Positions 1-6,788 of a DNA stretch of 17,622 nt are shown piece by piece. Location of the stretch: the NCBI GenBank assembly GCA_963532875.1, contig CAUSLO010000024.1, forward strand, positions 1 to 17,622. The letters are read 5' to 3'. The position numbers and the translations under genes are program-made. The DNA is from CAUTUX01 sp963532875 (GTDB taxonomy: Bacteria; Bacillota; Clostridia; Christensenellales; CAG-917). Position 1 is the stretch's first letter. Each line of letters opens with the position of its first letter. The notes beneath the pieces are model-generated. The model saw nothing but the letters and a program-made list of their open reading frames with translations. It ran no database searches and was not told the origin of the DNA.

Positions 1-128
1 TTTTTATTAACGTAGTTAATAACTTTTAAATTTCTTGTGTTTTTATTGGAATTTTATGGTGTTAAATCCTAAAGTCGGGATGATAGAAGTTAATTAAATA
101 AACTATAATTTTGTGGTATCATTCATTT

Positions 129-1394
129 ATGCAAAGGCGTTTTAATCTGGGACAATTATATATAAGCATGATAGTTTTCTATTTTTGCTTTTCTTTTTTT
201 TCTGAAGGATTATTGCTTTTTGGTAGATTGCCAAGTAAAGTAATGGCAACGTATAAAGTAGCGACTATTATTTTTGTATTATGTATTTTGGCATTTATCG
301 TGCTAAGGACAAAATATATACCAAAGATGGATTTCTATATTTTTATAACAGTTATTGTCCTAAACGTGTTGGCAATATTTGTATCATATAAACGATACAA
401 GTTAATAGAGGCACGTGGAATTGTTGATTTTTGCGTGACGATTTTAAATTGTTTTGTTTTTTATTTTTTTATACGGATAGTTCCAATTTTTAAAACACAT
501 ATTAATTACAGTTTGATCTGTTTCTATTTTATTGTATTGTGTGCTTGTATATTTAATTTATTTGTATATCATGACGATATATTAAAACTATTTAGTACAC
601 AGTACAAGGCATATGATATCAATATCAGGGGGCCTTTTGGAAATAGAAACACTTTCGCTGGATATTTATTTCTTGGCATTGTAGTTGGGAATTTGCTGTT
701 TAAGTTTAAAAAAAAATACAAGTTCCATATTGTAATTTGTAATCTATTTCTGTTGTTTAATTTGCTATTAACATTGTCTCGAACAGCGATATTGGGAACA
801 GTAATATTTTTAGTTATTTTATTTGTTTTTACAAAGGAACTTTCAAGAATGCAAAAAATATTCTTGATATTTTTGGCATTGTTCGGATTAGCCATTGTAA
901 AATCAACTTCGTTGTGGGAATTTGTGCAACAAAAATTAATAAGGAAACAACATGGGAATACAGGAAGAACAAAAATATGGACGACGTCATTACAAATGAA
1001 TAGCAATATTTTTGAAATTTTATTCGGAGTGGGATATGGAGTTAAGGTATCAAGACTAATGGAGATGATTAGACGTACATCAGAGCACAACACATACTTA
1101 GAATTGTACAACTTGGGTGGTGTATTGTTACTAGGATTAATGCTTATTTTTAAGGGCAAAATGTGTATAAAATCTTCCAAACTAAAAAATAAAGAAATGG
1201 CAATAAGCCTAATAGCATTCCAGTTATCAGTTTTAGTGGTTATGTTTTTTGAGAGTTATTCTCTGCTAGGTAGTGTAGCGAAGAAACAACTAATTTTTTA
1301 TCTGTTTGCGTCGCTTCCAATGCTACTAAAAAAACTTGACGAAGCTATGGACAACAATACTTATTATCCAGAGCAAATATTTCAAGTAAATTAA
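129..1394 (+). CDS. O-antigen ligase / Wzy-type polymerase family membrane protein
   Basis: Predicted multi-pass membrane protein that would join or polymerise lipid-linked glycan units at the outer face of the membrane. Hydrophobic segments run through nearly the whole protein. Family-like motifs, numbered from the ATG at 129, are GPFGNRN (168-174, followed by TFAGY), LTLSRTA (about 214-220), TGRTKIW (278-284), FGVGYG (299-304) and SEHNTYLELYNLGG (318-331). The last two correspond to the large periplasmic/extracellular loop region of Wzy_C/WaaL-like proteins. Length (421 aa) is normal for the family. A TTG at 111 would add six residues, and an in-frame ATG lies at 168. None of the three has a clear SD, so the start is uncertain. 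It is followed after 13 bp by a LicD gene, which supports a surface-polysaccharide role. Substrate unknown. Bases 1-128 hold no gene I can support. Confidence 0.75.
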   Translation: MQRRFNLGQLYISMIVFYFCFSFFSEGLLLFGRLPSKVMATYKVATIIFVLCILAFIVLRTKYIPKMDFYIFITVIVLNVLAIFVSYKRYKLIEARGIVDFCVTILNCFVFYFFIRIVPIFKTHINYSLICFYFIVLCACIFNLFVYHDDILKLFSTQYKAYDINIRGPFGNRNTFAGYLFLGIVVGNLLFKFKKKYKFHIVICNLFLLFNLLLTLSRTAILGTVIFLVILFVFTKELSRMQKIFLIFLALFGLAIVKSTSLWEFVQQKLIRKQHGNTGRTKIWTTSLQMNSNIFEILFGVGYGVKVSRLMEMIRRTSEHNTYLELYNLGGVLLLGLMLIFKGKMCIKSSKLKNKEMAISLIAFQLSVLVVMFFESYSLLGSVAKKQLIFYLFASLPMLLKKLDEAMDNNTYYPEQIFQVN

Positions 1395-1407
1395 ATGGGG
1401 CAAATTA

Positions 1408-2256
1408 ATGAGTAAGTTAAAACGATATACTACAGAAGAATTAGAGAGATTAAAAAAAATACAAATTGAAATATTAAAAGAAATCATTAGAATATGTGAA
1501 AAACATTCACTGAAGTGGTTTACTGTTGGGGGGACAACGCTCGGGGCAATTAGGCATGCGGGTTTCATACCATGGGATGACGATATTGACATTGGGATGC
1601 TTAGGGAAGACTATGATAAGTTTTTGGCAATTGCACCTAAAGAGTTGCTAAACGGTTTTGCCTTAGCACATTATTCTGTTGATAAAAAAGTTCCACATTA
1701 CTTCGCAAAAGTACGGAAAGATAATACTTTATTCGTTGAAGAGTCTAGTAGAAAAATTAGAATGCATCATGGTATTTTTGTAGATATCTTTCCGCATGAT
1801 AGAGTTCCAGAGAATGAAGATAAGGCTAAGAGACATCTAAAAAAGATGCTAAGATATAATCGATTGTATATAAACAAATCTACAACAATACCGTTCAATA
1901 AAGCGAACAAATTTAAGTATTTTATAAACAGTTGTATTAAAAAAGCAGTGAAAATATTCACTTGTGGGTTCAGTAAGGAATATTTCTATAACAAGTTGGA
2001 TAAATTTGTTAAGAAGTATAATAATGCTGACACGGAAATGATTTCACAAAGTGGATTTGCTCAATTTATCGCAAAGGAGAGCGATATCTTCCCAACAATA
2101 AAAATGAAATTTGAAGATATTGAGGTTCAAGTACCAAACAATTATGATACTATTCTTAAACAGACGTATGGCAATTATATGGAGTTGCCACCAATAGAAA
2201 AAAGGTTTAATCATGCACCAAAGCAATTGAAATTTGAGGAGGAAACAGAAAAATGA
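1408..2256 (+). CDS. LicD family phosphotransferase
   Basis: Member of the LicD/fukutin-related nucleotidyltransferase-fold family, which transfers a phospho-group such as phosphocholine or a polyol phosphate from a CDP-activated donor onto surface glycans. The defining block is intact: VGGTTLGAIRH (40-50) followed by FIPWDDDIDIG (53-63), whose Asp residues are the metal-binding carboxylates. A second conserved stretch, HHGIFVDIFPHDRVP, lies near residues 119-133. At 282 aa it is full length. GGGG at 1397-1400 precedes the ATG at 1408 with a 7-nt spacer. Its stop overlaps the next gene by ATGA, so it is probably translationally coupled to the cytidylyltransferase-like gene. The family call is solid. 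The moiety transferred cannot be read from sequence. Confidence 0.88.
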   Translation: MSKLKRYTTEELERLKKIQIEILKEIIRICEKHSLKWFTVGGTTLGAIRHAGFIPWDDDIDIGMLREDYDKFLAIAPKELLNGFALAHYSVDKKVPHYFAKVRKDNTLFVEESSRKIRMHHGIFVDIFPHDRVPENEDKAKRHLKKMLRYNRLYINKSTTIPFNKANKFKYFINSCIKKAVKIFTCGFSKEYFYNKLDKFVKKYNNADTEMISQSGFAQFIAKESDIFPTIKMKFEDIEVQVPNNYDTILKQTYGNYMELPPIEKRFNHAPKQLKFEEETEK

Positions 2257-2681
2257 TTATTGGATACACATCGGGAGTATACGATTTGTTTCATATTGGA
2301 CATTTAAATTTGTTAAAGAATGCGAAGTCAATGTGCGACAAGTTAGTAGTCGGAGTTACTGTAGACGATTTAGTTTTATATAAGGGGAAGAAAGCGGTAA
2401 TTCCCTTTGAAGATAGAATTGAAATAGTTAGAAATATTAAGAGTGTTGATGCGGTTGTTCCACAATATGATATGGACAAACTTACTGCTTGTAAAAAACT
2501 AGGGGCGACTATTCTTTTTGTTGGTGACGATTGGTATGGAACAGATAAATGGGCAGAATATGAAAAAGAGTTTAGTGCAAATGGCATAAAGATAATATAT
2601 TTTCCATATACGAGAGGAGTGTCATCAACATTAATAAATAACGTATTAATTAAAGAAAGAGAAAAGAAGGAGAGTAAATAA
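2253..2681 (+). CDS. Cytidylyltransferase-like protein (glycerol-3-phosphate / choline-phosphate type)
   Basis: Small Rossmann-like nucleotidyltransferase of the TagD/LicC-like superfamily, expected to use CTP to make a CDP-alcohol. The HxGH motif is H14-I-G-H17 within YDLFHIGHLNLL. The C-terminal signature equivalent to RTxGISTT is YTRGVSST (119-126). Length (142 aa) matches glycerol-3-phosphate cytidylyltransferases. The 4-bp overlap with the upstream LicD gene suggests that it makes the CDP donor LicD consumes. Choline phosphate, glycerol 3-phosphate and other phospho-alcohols remain possible. FAD-synthetase-type and PanC-type activities are less likely given the context. The tail after residue 132 is short and highly charged. 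Confidence 0.85.
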   Translation: MIIGYTSGVYDLFHIGHLNLLKNAKSMCDKLVVGVTVDDLVLYKGKKAVIPFEDRIEIVRNIKSVDAVVPQYDMDKLTACKKLGATILFVGDDWYGTDKWAEYEKEFSANGIKIIYFPYTRGVSSTLINNVLIKEREKKESK

Positions 2682-2682
2682 A

Positions 2683-3720
2683 ATGGTAGATAAAAATTAC
2701 TGTATGAGTTCATATATGGCCTTTAGGTACATTGAAAATGATGATAAAGATTTTTTTAAGGGCATGAAGCATAAAAACAAAAAACTTTTAAAGCCTGAAG
2801 AAAGGATATTAGTAAAGACTGCAGAAGACATAGATAGAGAGTGTAAAAAAGCCTTTAAAACTATAGAAAACAAAAAACATGGAATATTATTATCTGGCGG
2901 GATGGATTCAGCAATAGTAGCCTCTTATATGCCTGGAAGTAACGCATACACATTTCGTTTTATGAATGGTGAATATCAAAAAGAAGAATTGGCTAATGCA
3001 GAATATTATGCAAATACATACAATTTAAAATTGCATTATATTGATATCAGTTGGGACAAAGTGCAAGAACTATTGCCAGTTATAATGAAAAACAAATGTG
3101 CTCCAGTTCATTCAATAGAAACGCAAATTTTGCAAGGCTTGTTGGAAGCAAAAAAAGATGGAATGGAAGTTGTTGCAGTTGGAGAAAGTGCAGACTTAGT
3201 ATTTGGTGGAATGGACGGCTTAATGAAAAAAGATTGGACTTTTGATGAATTTGTAGAAAGATATACTTTCACGGATCCTAAAAAAGTTTTGGTAGAACCA
3301 GTCGATATGAGATATCTTTTTGAAAGATATAGGGAAGGGGATAAAATTGATTTCCTTAAATTTTTAGATGAAGTGTTTTCTGTTGAGAGTTCAAGTTCTT
3401 ATATGAACGCATTTGAAGTAGCAGGATTAGAATATTTTGACCCATATGCAAATTTGATGATGGCTGACCCACTAGATATTGAACGAGTCAGAGCTGGAGA
3501 AACAAAGTATTTAATTCGTGAATTATTTAAGATGAAATATCCAGGTAGAAAAATTCCAGAAAAAGTAGCAATGCCTAGACCAGTTGACATTTATTTTAAG
3601 AATTGGAGCGGACCTATGAGAAAGGAGTTCAAAAGCAATTTAAATATGGAAGAGTTCACAGGAAATCAAAAATGGCAATTATATTGTTTGGAGGCGTTTT
3701 TAAATCAGTTTGATAAATAG
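2683..3720 (+). CDS. Asparagine-synthase-like PP-loop protein without a glutaminase domain
   Basis: ATP-pyrophosphatase-type enzyme related to the synthetase domain of asparagine synthetase B. It would adenylate a carboxylate and probably amidate or otherwise condense it. The PP-loop is GILLSGGMDS (67-76) and a second conserved block is VGESADLVFGG (166-176). The N-terminal Ntn-hydrolase (glutaminase) domain of AsnB, with its catalytic Cys2, is absent: only about 65 residues precede the PP-loop, and total length is 345 aa rather than 500-650. It would therefore need free ammonia, a partner glutaminase or a different nucleophile. AAGGAG at 2667-2672, inside the preceding gene's last codons, serves the ATG at 2683. 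Its place behind the LicD and cytidylyltransferase genes suggests a role in decorating a surface polymer. The product is unknown. Confidence 0.8.
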   Translation: MVDKNYCMSSYMAFRYIENDDKDFFKGMKHKNKKLLKPEERILVKTAEDIDRECKKAFKTIENKKHGILLSGGMDSAIVASYMPGSNAYTFRFMNGEYQKEELANAEYYANTYNLKLHYIDISWDKVQELLPVIMKNKCAPVHSIETQILQGLLEAKKDGMEVVAVGESADLVFGGMDGLMKKDWTFDEFVERYTFTDPKKVLVEPVDMRYLFERYREGDKIDFLKFLDEVFSVESSSSYMNAFEVAGLEYFDPYANLMMADPLDIERVRAGETKYLIRELFKMKYPGRKIPEKVAMPRPVDIYFKNWSGPMRKEFKSNLNMEEFTGNQKWQLYCLEAFLNQFDK

Positions 3721-3753
3721 TTTATAAGTATACATTTTGAAGTAAACGAAATT

Positions 3754-3770
3754 AAAGGAGATAAATCATA
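3754..3770 (+). promoter_or_regulatory. Strong ribosome binding site followed by a candidate AUA start codon
   Basis: AAAGGAG at 3754-3760 is the best Shine-Dalgarno in the region. The in-frame codon at optimal distance (7-nt spacer) is ATA at 3768-3770. An in-frame stop (TAA, 3762-3764) lies just upstream. No ATG, GTG or TTG occurs in frame until TTG at 3831, which has no SD. The first ATG after the SD (3784) is out of frame and is followed directly by TAG. The site decides the start of the next gene. Confidence 0.65.
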
Positions 3771-4391
3771 AAAAAATATAGTTATGTAGCGAAAGCAGAA
3801 TATAAAGATTTTAGAGTTTATGTACTTGATTTGTTAAAAGAATTAAGCAAATATTTGCGTGGCAAGTATACATTTGTAGTAAATCCAGTAGGAAGCGGAA
3901 GTGAAAATGTTATTACGTGGAATGATAATACTAAAAAAGGTTTTGATTTAGATTACAACTTAATATTACAGTCTGGTATAAGCAACAATGCGGGGAAAAT
4001 TAGGAAAGATTTTTTCAATGCGATGAATGTAATTAGTGCCGACAGTGGTTTTGAAATAATCAACAGAAAGCGTGTTCTGGAAATTAAAGGATTTGATAGA
4101 AGATTGGACTGTGAAATCTCTTGCGATATAGCAATTATTGCGGAAACCGATCAAGATAGAATGATTATTGTTTATGATATAAACACAGGACGTTATATTT
4201 GGAACGAATTAGAAAACTATCAGGAGTCAAAACTTATGAAGGACTACATAAAAAGTAATAATCTGATGCAAAAATTTAGGGAAGAGTATTTAAAGGTTAA
4301 AAACAATAATGCCGATCCTTATAAACATTCGTATATACTTCGCTTAGAAGCCATCAACAACACGTATAATAATTTTATAAATGGAAGATGA
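3768..4391 (+). CDS. Predicted Pol-beta-fold nucleotidyltransferase (possible antitoxin-like partner), AUA start
   Basis: Not recognised as a named family, but it carries the layout of a DNA-polymerase-beta-superfamily nucleotidyltransferase. Numbering is from the AUA at 3768: a helix, then VGSGS (41-45), then FDLDYNLIL (59-67) giving the D60-x-D62 metal pair, and a later strand CEISCDIAII (115-124) whose D120 could be the third carboxylate. The product is 207 aa. Starting at TTG 3831 would remove 21 residues (KKYSYVAK...DFRVYVLD) that read like ordinary coding sequence. Its stop overlaps the next ORF by ATGA (4388-4391). That ORF begins with an Abi_2/HEPN-like domain, so the pair resembles an NTase-HEPN (MNT-HEPN) toxin-antitoxin or abortive-infection module. 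The NTase is larger than minimal MntA-type proteins. An OAS/CD-NTase-like role is an alternative. NTase fold moderately supported, function inferred. Confidence 0.6.
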   Translation: MKKYSYVAKAEYKDFRVYVLDLLKELSKYLRGKYTFVVNPVGSGSENVITWNDNTKKGFDLDYNLILQSGISNNAGKIRKDFFNAMNVISADSGFEIINRKRVLEIKGFDRRLDCEISCDIAIIAETDQDRMIIVYDINTGRYIWNELENYQESKLMKDYIKSNNLMQKFREEYLKVKNNNADPYKHSYILRLEAINNTYNNFINGR

Positions 4392-6094
4392 AAACAACTT
4401 TAAATAAGAGTCAATTGATAGATATGTTTTCATTTGAAAATGAACAAAGAAGACAAGAGGCTGGACATTACTTAGATCTAAAGGGCGACATGTACTATAT
4501 AAATATGATTAATTTTTTAGAATCTAATAATATTAAAATTAGGGGTAATGAAGGGAAAATTAATTATAGAACTGTTGCAGATTTTTATCGTTATGATAAA
4601 CGGATTAGGAAAATAGTCTATAAATATATTGGGGCTTTAGAAGAGTACTTTAGAGCATATATTCTTAATAATAATATTGATTTTATTGCAACGTTAAAAA
4701 AAAACAAGACTAGATATGATGAATTATTAAAAAGTATAAAAGAATTTGAAAATAAAAATTCAGCAGAACAATTGTTAGATTTTTCTTTTAGAGATACAAT
4801 CAACGTTATAATTGATAACCAAAGCGAAATTAAACTTTTTTCTAATATCAATGAAGAATATTTAAAAGACAACCTAAATGCAGTTGTGAATTTAAGGAAT
4901 AAGGTCAACCATTTCAAACAGATTTTAATGTGCAATGATTATAAATCTTGTTATGGATGTTTTGATGATAAAGCGGATTTAAAAAACAATATAATAAATT
5001 TAATAAAATTGTTGCCCAGGTGTTTTAGAAAAAAGGCAGTTCAAGAATTGAAGAAAGCAAAAGACGATCTGCCATCAAAAGACACATTGAATAGCATAAT
5101 TTTAAATATTAGCGAACAAGATATTTATGGAGACAATATGGTTAGAATAGGAATAGTTGGATACGGAAATTTAGGTAAATCTTGTGAAGAAATTGCACAT
5201 AATGATAAAAGATTTGATTTGGTTGGAATCTTCACAAGAAGAGACCCAGAGGAGATGCGATCAGTTTTTGGAACTGAATTTTATAGTCAAGATAAAATAC
5301 AAGAATTCAAAGATAAAATAGACGTATTAGTGTTATGCGTTGGTTCAGCAAATGATTTGCGAGATTTAGCAAGTAAAGTAGGAAAAGACTTTTGTACAGT
5401 TGATAGTTTTGATAATCATGCTGAAATGAAAGAGCACTTTGAAACAATTAATAAAATCGCAACAGATAACAATAAAGTTGCCCTTATAGGCATCGGATGG
5501 GATCCAGGGATATTTTCAATAATGCGTGGGTTATTTGATGGAGTAACTCCACACGACACAATTCATACCTTTTGGGGGGAAGGAGTTTCGCAGGGGCATA
5601 GCGAAGCCATAAGAAAGATTGAAGGTGTAAAATACGCAATTCAATATACAGTGCCTAAAAGCAATATAGTTAATAAGATTAAGGATGGGAAGAAAGTTGA
5701 GTTAGACAGTAAACAAAAACACATCAGAGAATGTTATGTAGTTTGCGATAAGAAAGATGAAAAGAGAATAGAGAAGGAAATTAAAAATATTCCTAATTAT
5801 TTTGTGGGATATGAAACGATAGTTAATTTCATAACAGAAGAAGAGTTCTTAGAAAAACACCAAGAAATGCCACATGGAGGTTTGGTAATTAAAAATGCTG
5901 AGGTATGTGGTAAGAAAGAGCAGATGGAGTTCGCTTTGAAGTTGGAGAATAATCCAAAGTATACAGCAAGTGTTCTTATGAGTTATGCTATAGCGAATTA
6001 TAAATTCCAGAAGATACATCATTATGGGGCTAAGACAATCTTAGATGTGCCAATATCATTTTTGCTAGGTGATGATTATATCTCATATATTTAG
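4388..6094 (+). CDS. ddh: Abi_2/HEPN-like domain fused to meso-diaminopimelate D-dehydrogenase
   Basis: One uninterrupted 568-aa frame holds two unrelated parts. Residues 1 to about 245 are helical. They contain FYRYDKRIRKIVYKYIGALE (66-85), which resembles Abi_2 proteins, and the HEPN ribonuclease motif R170-N-K-V-N-H175 (Rx4H). The Tyr two residues after the His that MntA-type antitoxins AMPylate is absent (F176, K177). Residues 251-568 form a full-length meso-DAP dehydrogenase, which catalyses NADP-dependent reductive amination between 2-amino-6-oxopimelate and meso-DAP. It shows GYGNLG (258-263), DSFDNH (339-344), GWDPG (370-374), FWGEGVSQGHS (395-405) and PHGG. Canonical Ddh is about 320-327 aa with nothing N-terminal. 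M251 (ATG 5138) has its own SD, so stand-alone Ddh may also be made. Ddh call very secure, HEPN call moderate. A lost stop codon between two genes is a simple explanation. Confidence 0.82.
   Translation: MKTTLNKSQLIDMFSFENEQRRQEAGHYLDLKGDMYYINMINFLESNNIKIRGNEGKINYRTVADFYRYDKRIRKIVYKYIGALEEYFRAYILNNNIDFIATLKKNKTRYDELLKSIKEFENKNSAEQLLDFSFRDTINVIIDNQSEIKLFSNINEEYLKDNLNAVVNLRNKVNHFKQILMCNDYKSCYGCFDDKADLKNNIINLIKLLPRCFRKKAVQELKKAKDDLPSKDTLNSIILNISEQDIYGDNMVRIGIVGYGNLGKSCEEIAHNDKRFDLVGIFTRRDPEEMRSVFGTEFYSQDKIQEFKDKIDVLVLCVGSANDLRDLASKVGKDFCTVDSFDNHAEMKEHFETINKIATDNNKVALIGIGWDPGIFSIMRGLFDGVTPHDTIHTFWGEGVSQGHSEAIRKIEGVKYAIQYTVPKSNIVNKIKDGKKVELDSKQKHIRECYVVCDKKDEKRIEKEIKNIPNYFVGYETIVNFITEEEFLEKHQEMPHGGLVIKNAEVCGKKEQMEFALKLENNPKYTASVLMSYAIANYKFQKIHHYGAKTILDVPISFLLGDDYISYI
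5129..5140 (+). promoter_or_regulatory. Internal ribosome binding site and ATG for stand-alone meso-DAP dehydrogenase
   Basis: GGAG at 5129-5132 lies 5 nt before an in-frame ATG at 5138-5140. That ATG falls exactly where a normal Ddh protein starts (MVRIGIVGYGNLG). Translation from here would give a 318-aa enzyme ending at 6094. The arrangement looks like the original start of ddh preserved inside a larger fused frame. Confidence 0.6.
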
Positions 6095-6097
6095 GTC

Positions 6098-6751
6098 ATG
6101 ATGAAGTATTTAATATTTGATATGGATGGAACACTCATTGATTCGGGAGAAGGTGTTCTTGAAAGTTTAGCAACAGCAATAGAGTCGTATGATATAGCAT
6201 ATGATAAAAGTAGATTGCCCGAGATGATTGGACCACCATTTGGAGTGGGGTTGAAGAATATATTTGGTATTGACGTCAGTGAATATCCAGAGATTATATC
6301 CAGATATAGAAACGCATACAGAACTACTGGATGGGATAAATATAGAGAATATGATGGCATAGTTGAGGTTGTTAAAGAATTAAAAAGAAGAGGATACTCA
6401 ATTATATTAGGTACATCAAAACCAATTGAATTTGCAGAAAAGATATTAGAAAAAATGGAACTTTTAGAATACTTTGATTTTGTTGGAGCTGCGTTGAGTG
6501 ATACAGAAAGAGCGACAAAGGAGGAAGTTCTTAAATGGGTTTTAGCAGAACTAGGCATTGGAGATAAAAAAGATCAGATTATTATGATCGGAGATAGGAT
6601 GTATGACATTCTAGGAGCACGTGAAGTTGGAGTGGAAACAATTGGGGTTGCGTGGGGATATGGTAGCGAAGATGAACTGAAAAAATACGGAGTTAAAAAG
6701 ATAATTAGAAGACCTAACGAACTTCTTGAAATTTTCAAATGTTTACACTAA
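6098..6751 (+). CDS. HAD-superfamily hydrolase, phosphoglycolate-phosphatase-like
   Basis: Soluble phosphatase of the haloacid dehalogenase superfamily with a helical cap between motifs I and II. Motif I is DMDGT with nucleophile D8 and acid/base D10. Motif II is LGTSKP (T106/S107), the motif III lysine is K141, and motif IV is GDRMYD (165-170, D166 and D170). At 217 aa it has the usual length of Gph/PpaX-like enzymes. It begins 3 bp after the dehydrogenase stop. Two consecutive ATGs (6098 and 6101) are possible, and the AGG at 6093-6095 fits the second slightly better. Substrate unknown. Position suggests clearing a phosphorylated intermediate of the upstream polysaccharide pathway, but generic repair phosphatase is equally plausible. 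A promoter for the next gene lies across its 3' end. Confidence 0.85.
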   Translation: MMKYLIFDMDGTLIDSGEGVLESLATAIESYDIAYDKSRLPEMIGPPFGVGLKNIFGIDVSEYPEIISRYRNAYRTTGWDKYREYDGIVEVVKELKRRGYSIILGTSKPIEFAEKILEKMELLEYFDFVGAALSDTERATKEEVLKWVLAELGIGDKKDQIIMIGDRMYDILGAREVGVETIGVAWGYGSEDELKKYGVKKIIRRPNELLEIFKCLH

Positions 6752-6770
6752 AAAACTTAAATGTTACAAT
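6742..6770 (+). promoter_or_regulatory. Sigma-A-type promoter for pgsA-valS operon
   Basis: TTTACA at 6742-6747 and TACAAT at 6765-6770 each match the vegetative consensus at five of six positions and are separated by the ideal 17 nt. The -35 lies within the last codons of the HAD gene. Initiation would be expected near 6777, giving a leader of only about a dozen bases before the pgsA ATG at 6789. Confidence 0.6.
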
Positions 6771-6788
6771 TAATACTTGAGGTACAAG

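Noticed and set aside
56..97. Tiny ORF starting ATG at 56 (13 codons)
   Set aside because: No SD, no recognisable peptide, and too short to separate from chance. Stops in all three forward frames between 1 and 29 also prevent identifying an upstream gene tail.
569..1180. Long open frame antisense to the O-antigen ligase gene; similar antisense frames at 2291-2713, 6091-6558, 9135-9455, 9472-10005 and 14881-15264
   Set aside because: They mirror well-supported genes on the other strand, show no recognisable motifs, and such frames arise readily opposite AT-rich coding sequence.
3784..3789. ATG directly followed by TAG just after the strong SD, as a regulatory start-stop element
   Set aside because: It is 24 nt from the SD and out of frame with the gene. 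One ATGTAG in AT-rich DNA is expected by chance.
4388..4391. Programmed frameshift between the NTase and HEPN-Ddh frames
   Set aside because: The ATGA overlap is ordinary translational coupling. No slippery heptamer or downstream hairpin is apparent.
6777..6788. TTG at 6777 as the pgsA start
   Set aside because: It would overlap the only good SD (GAGGT, 6779-6783), which fits the ATG at 6789.
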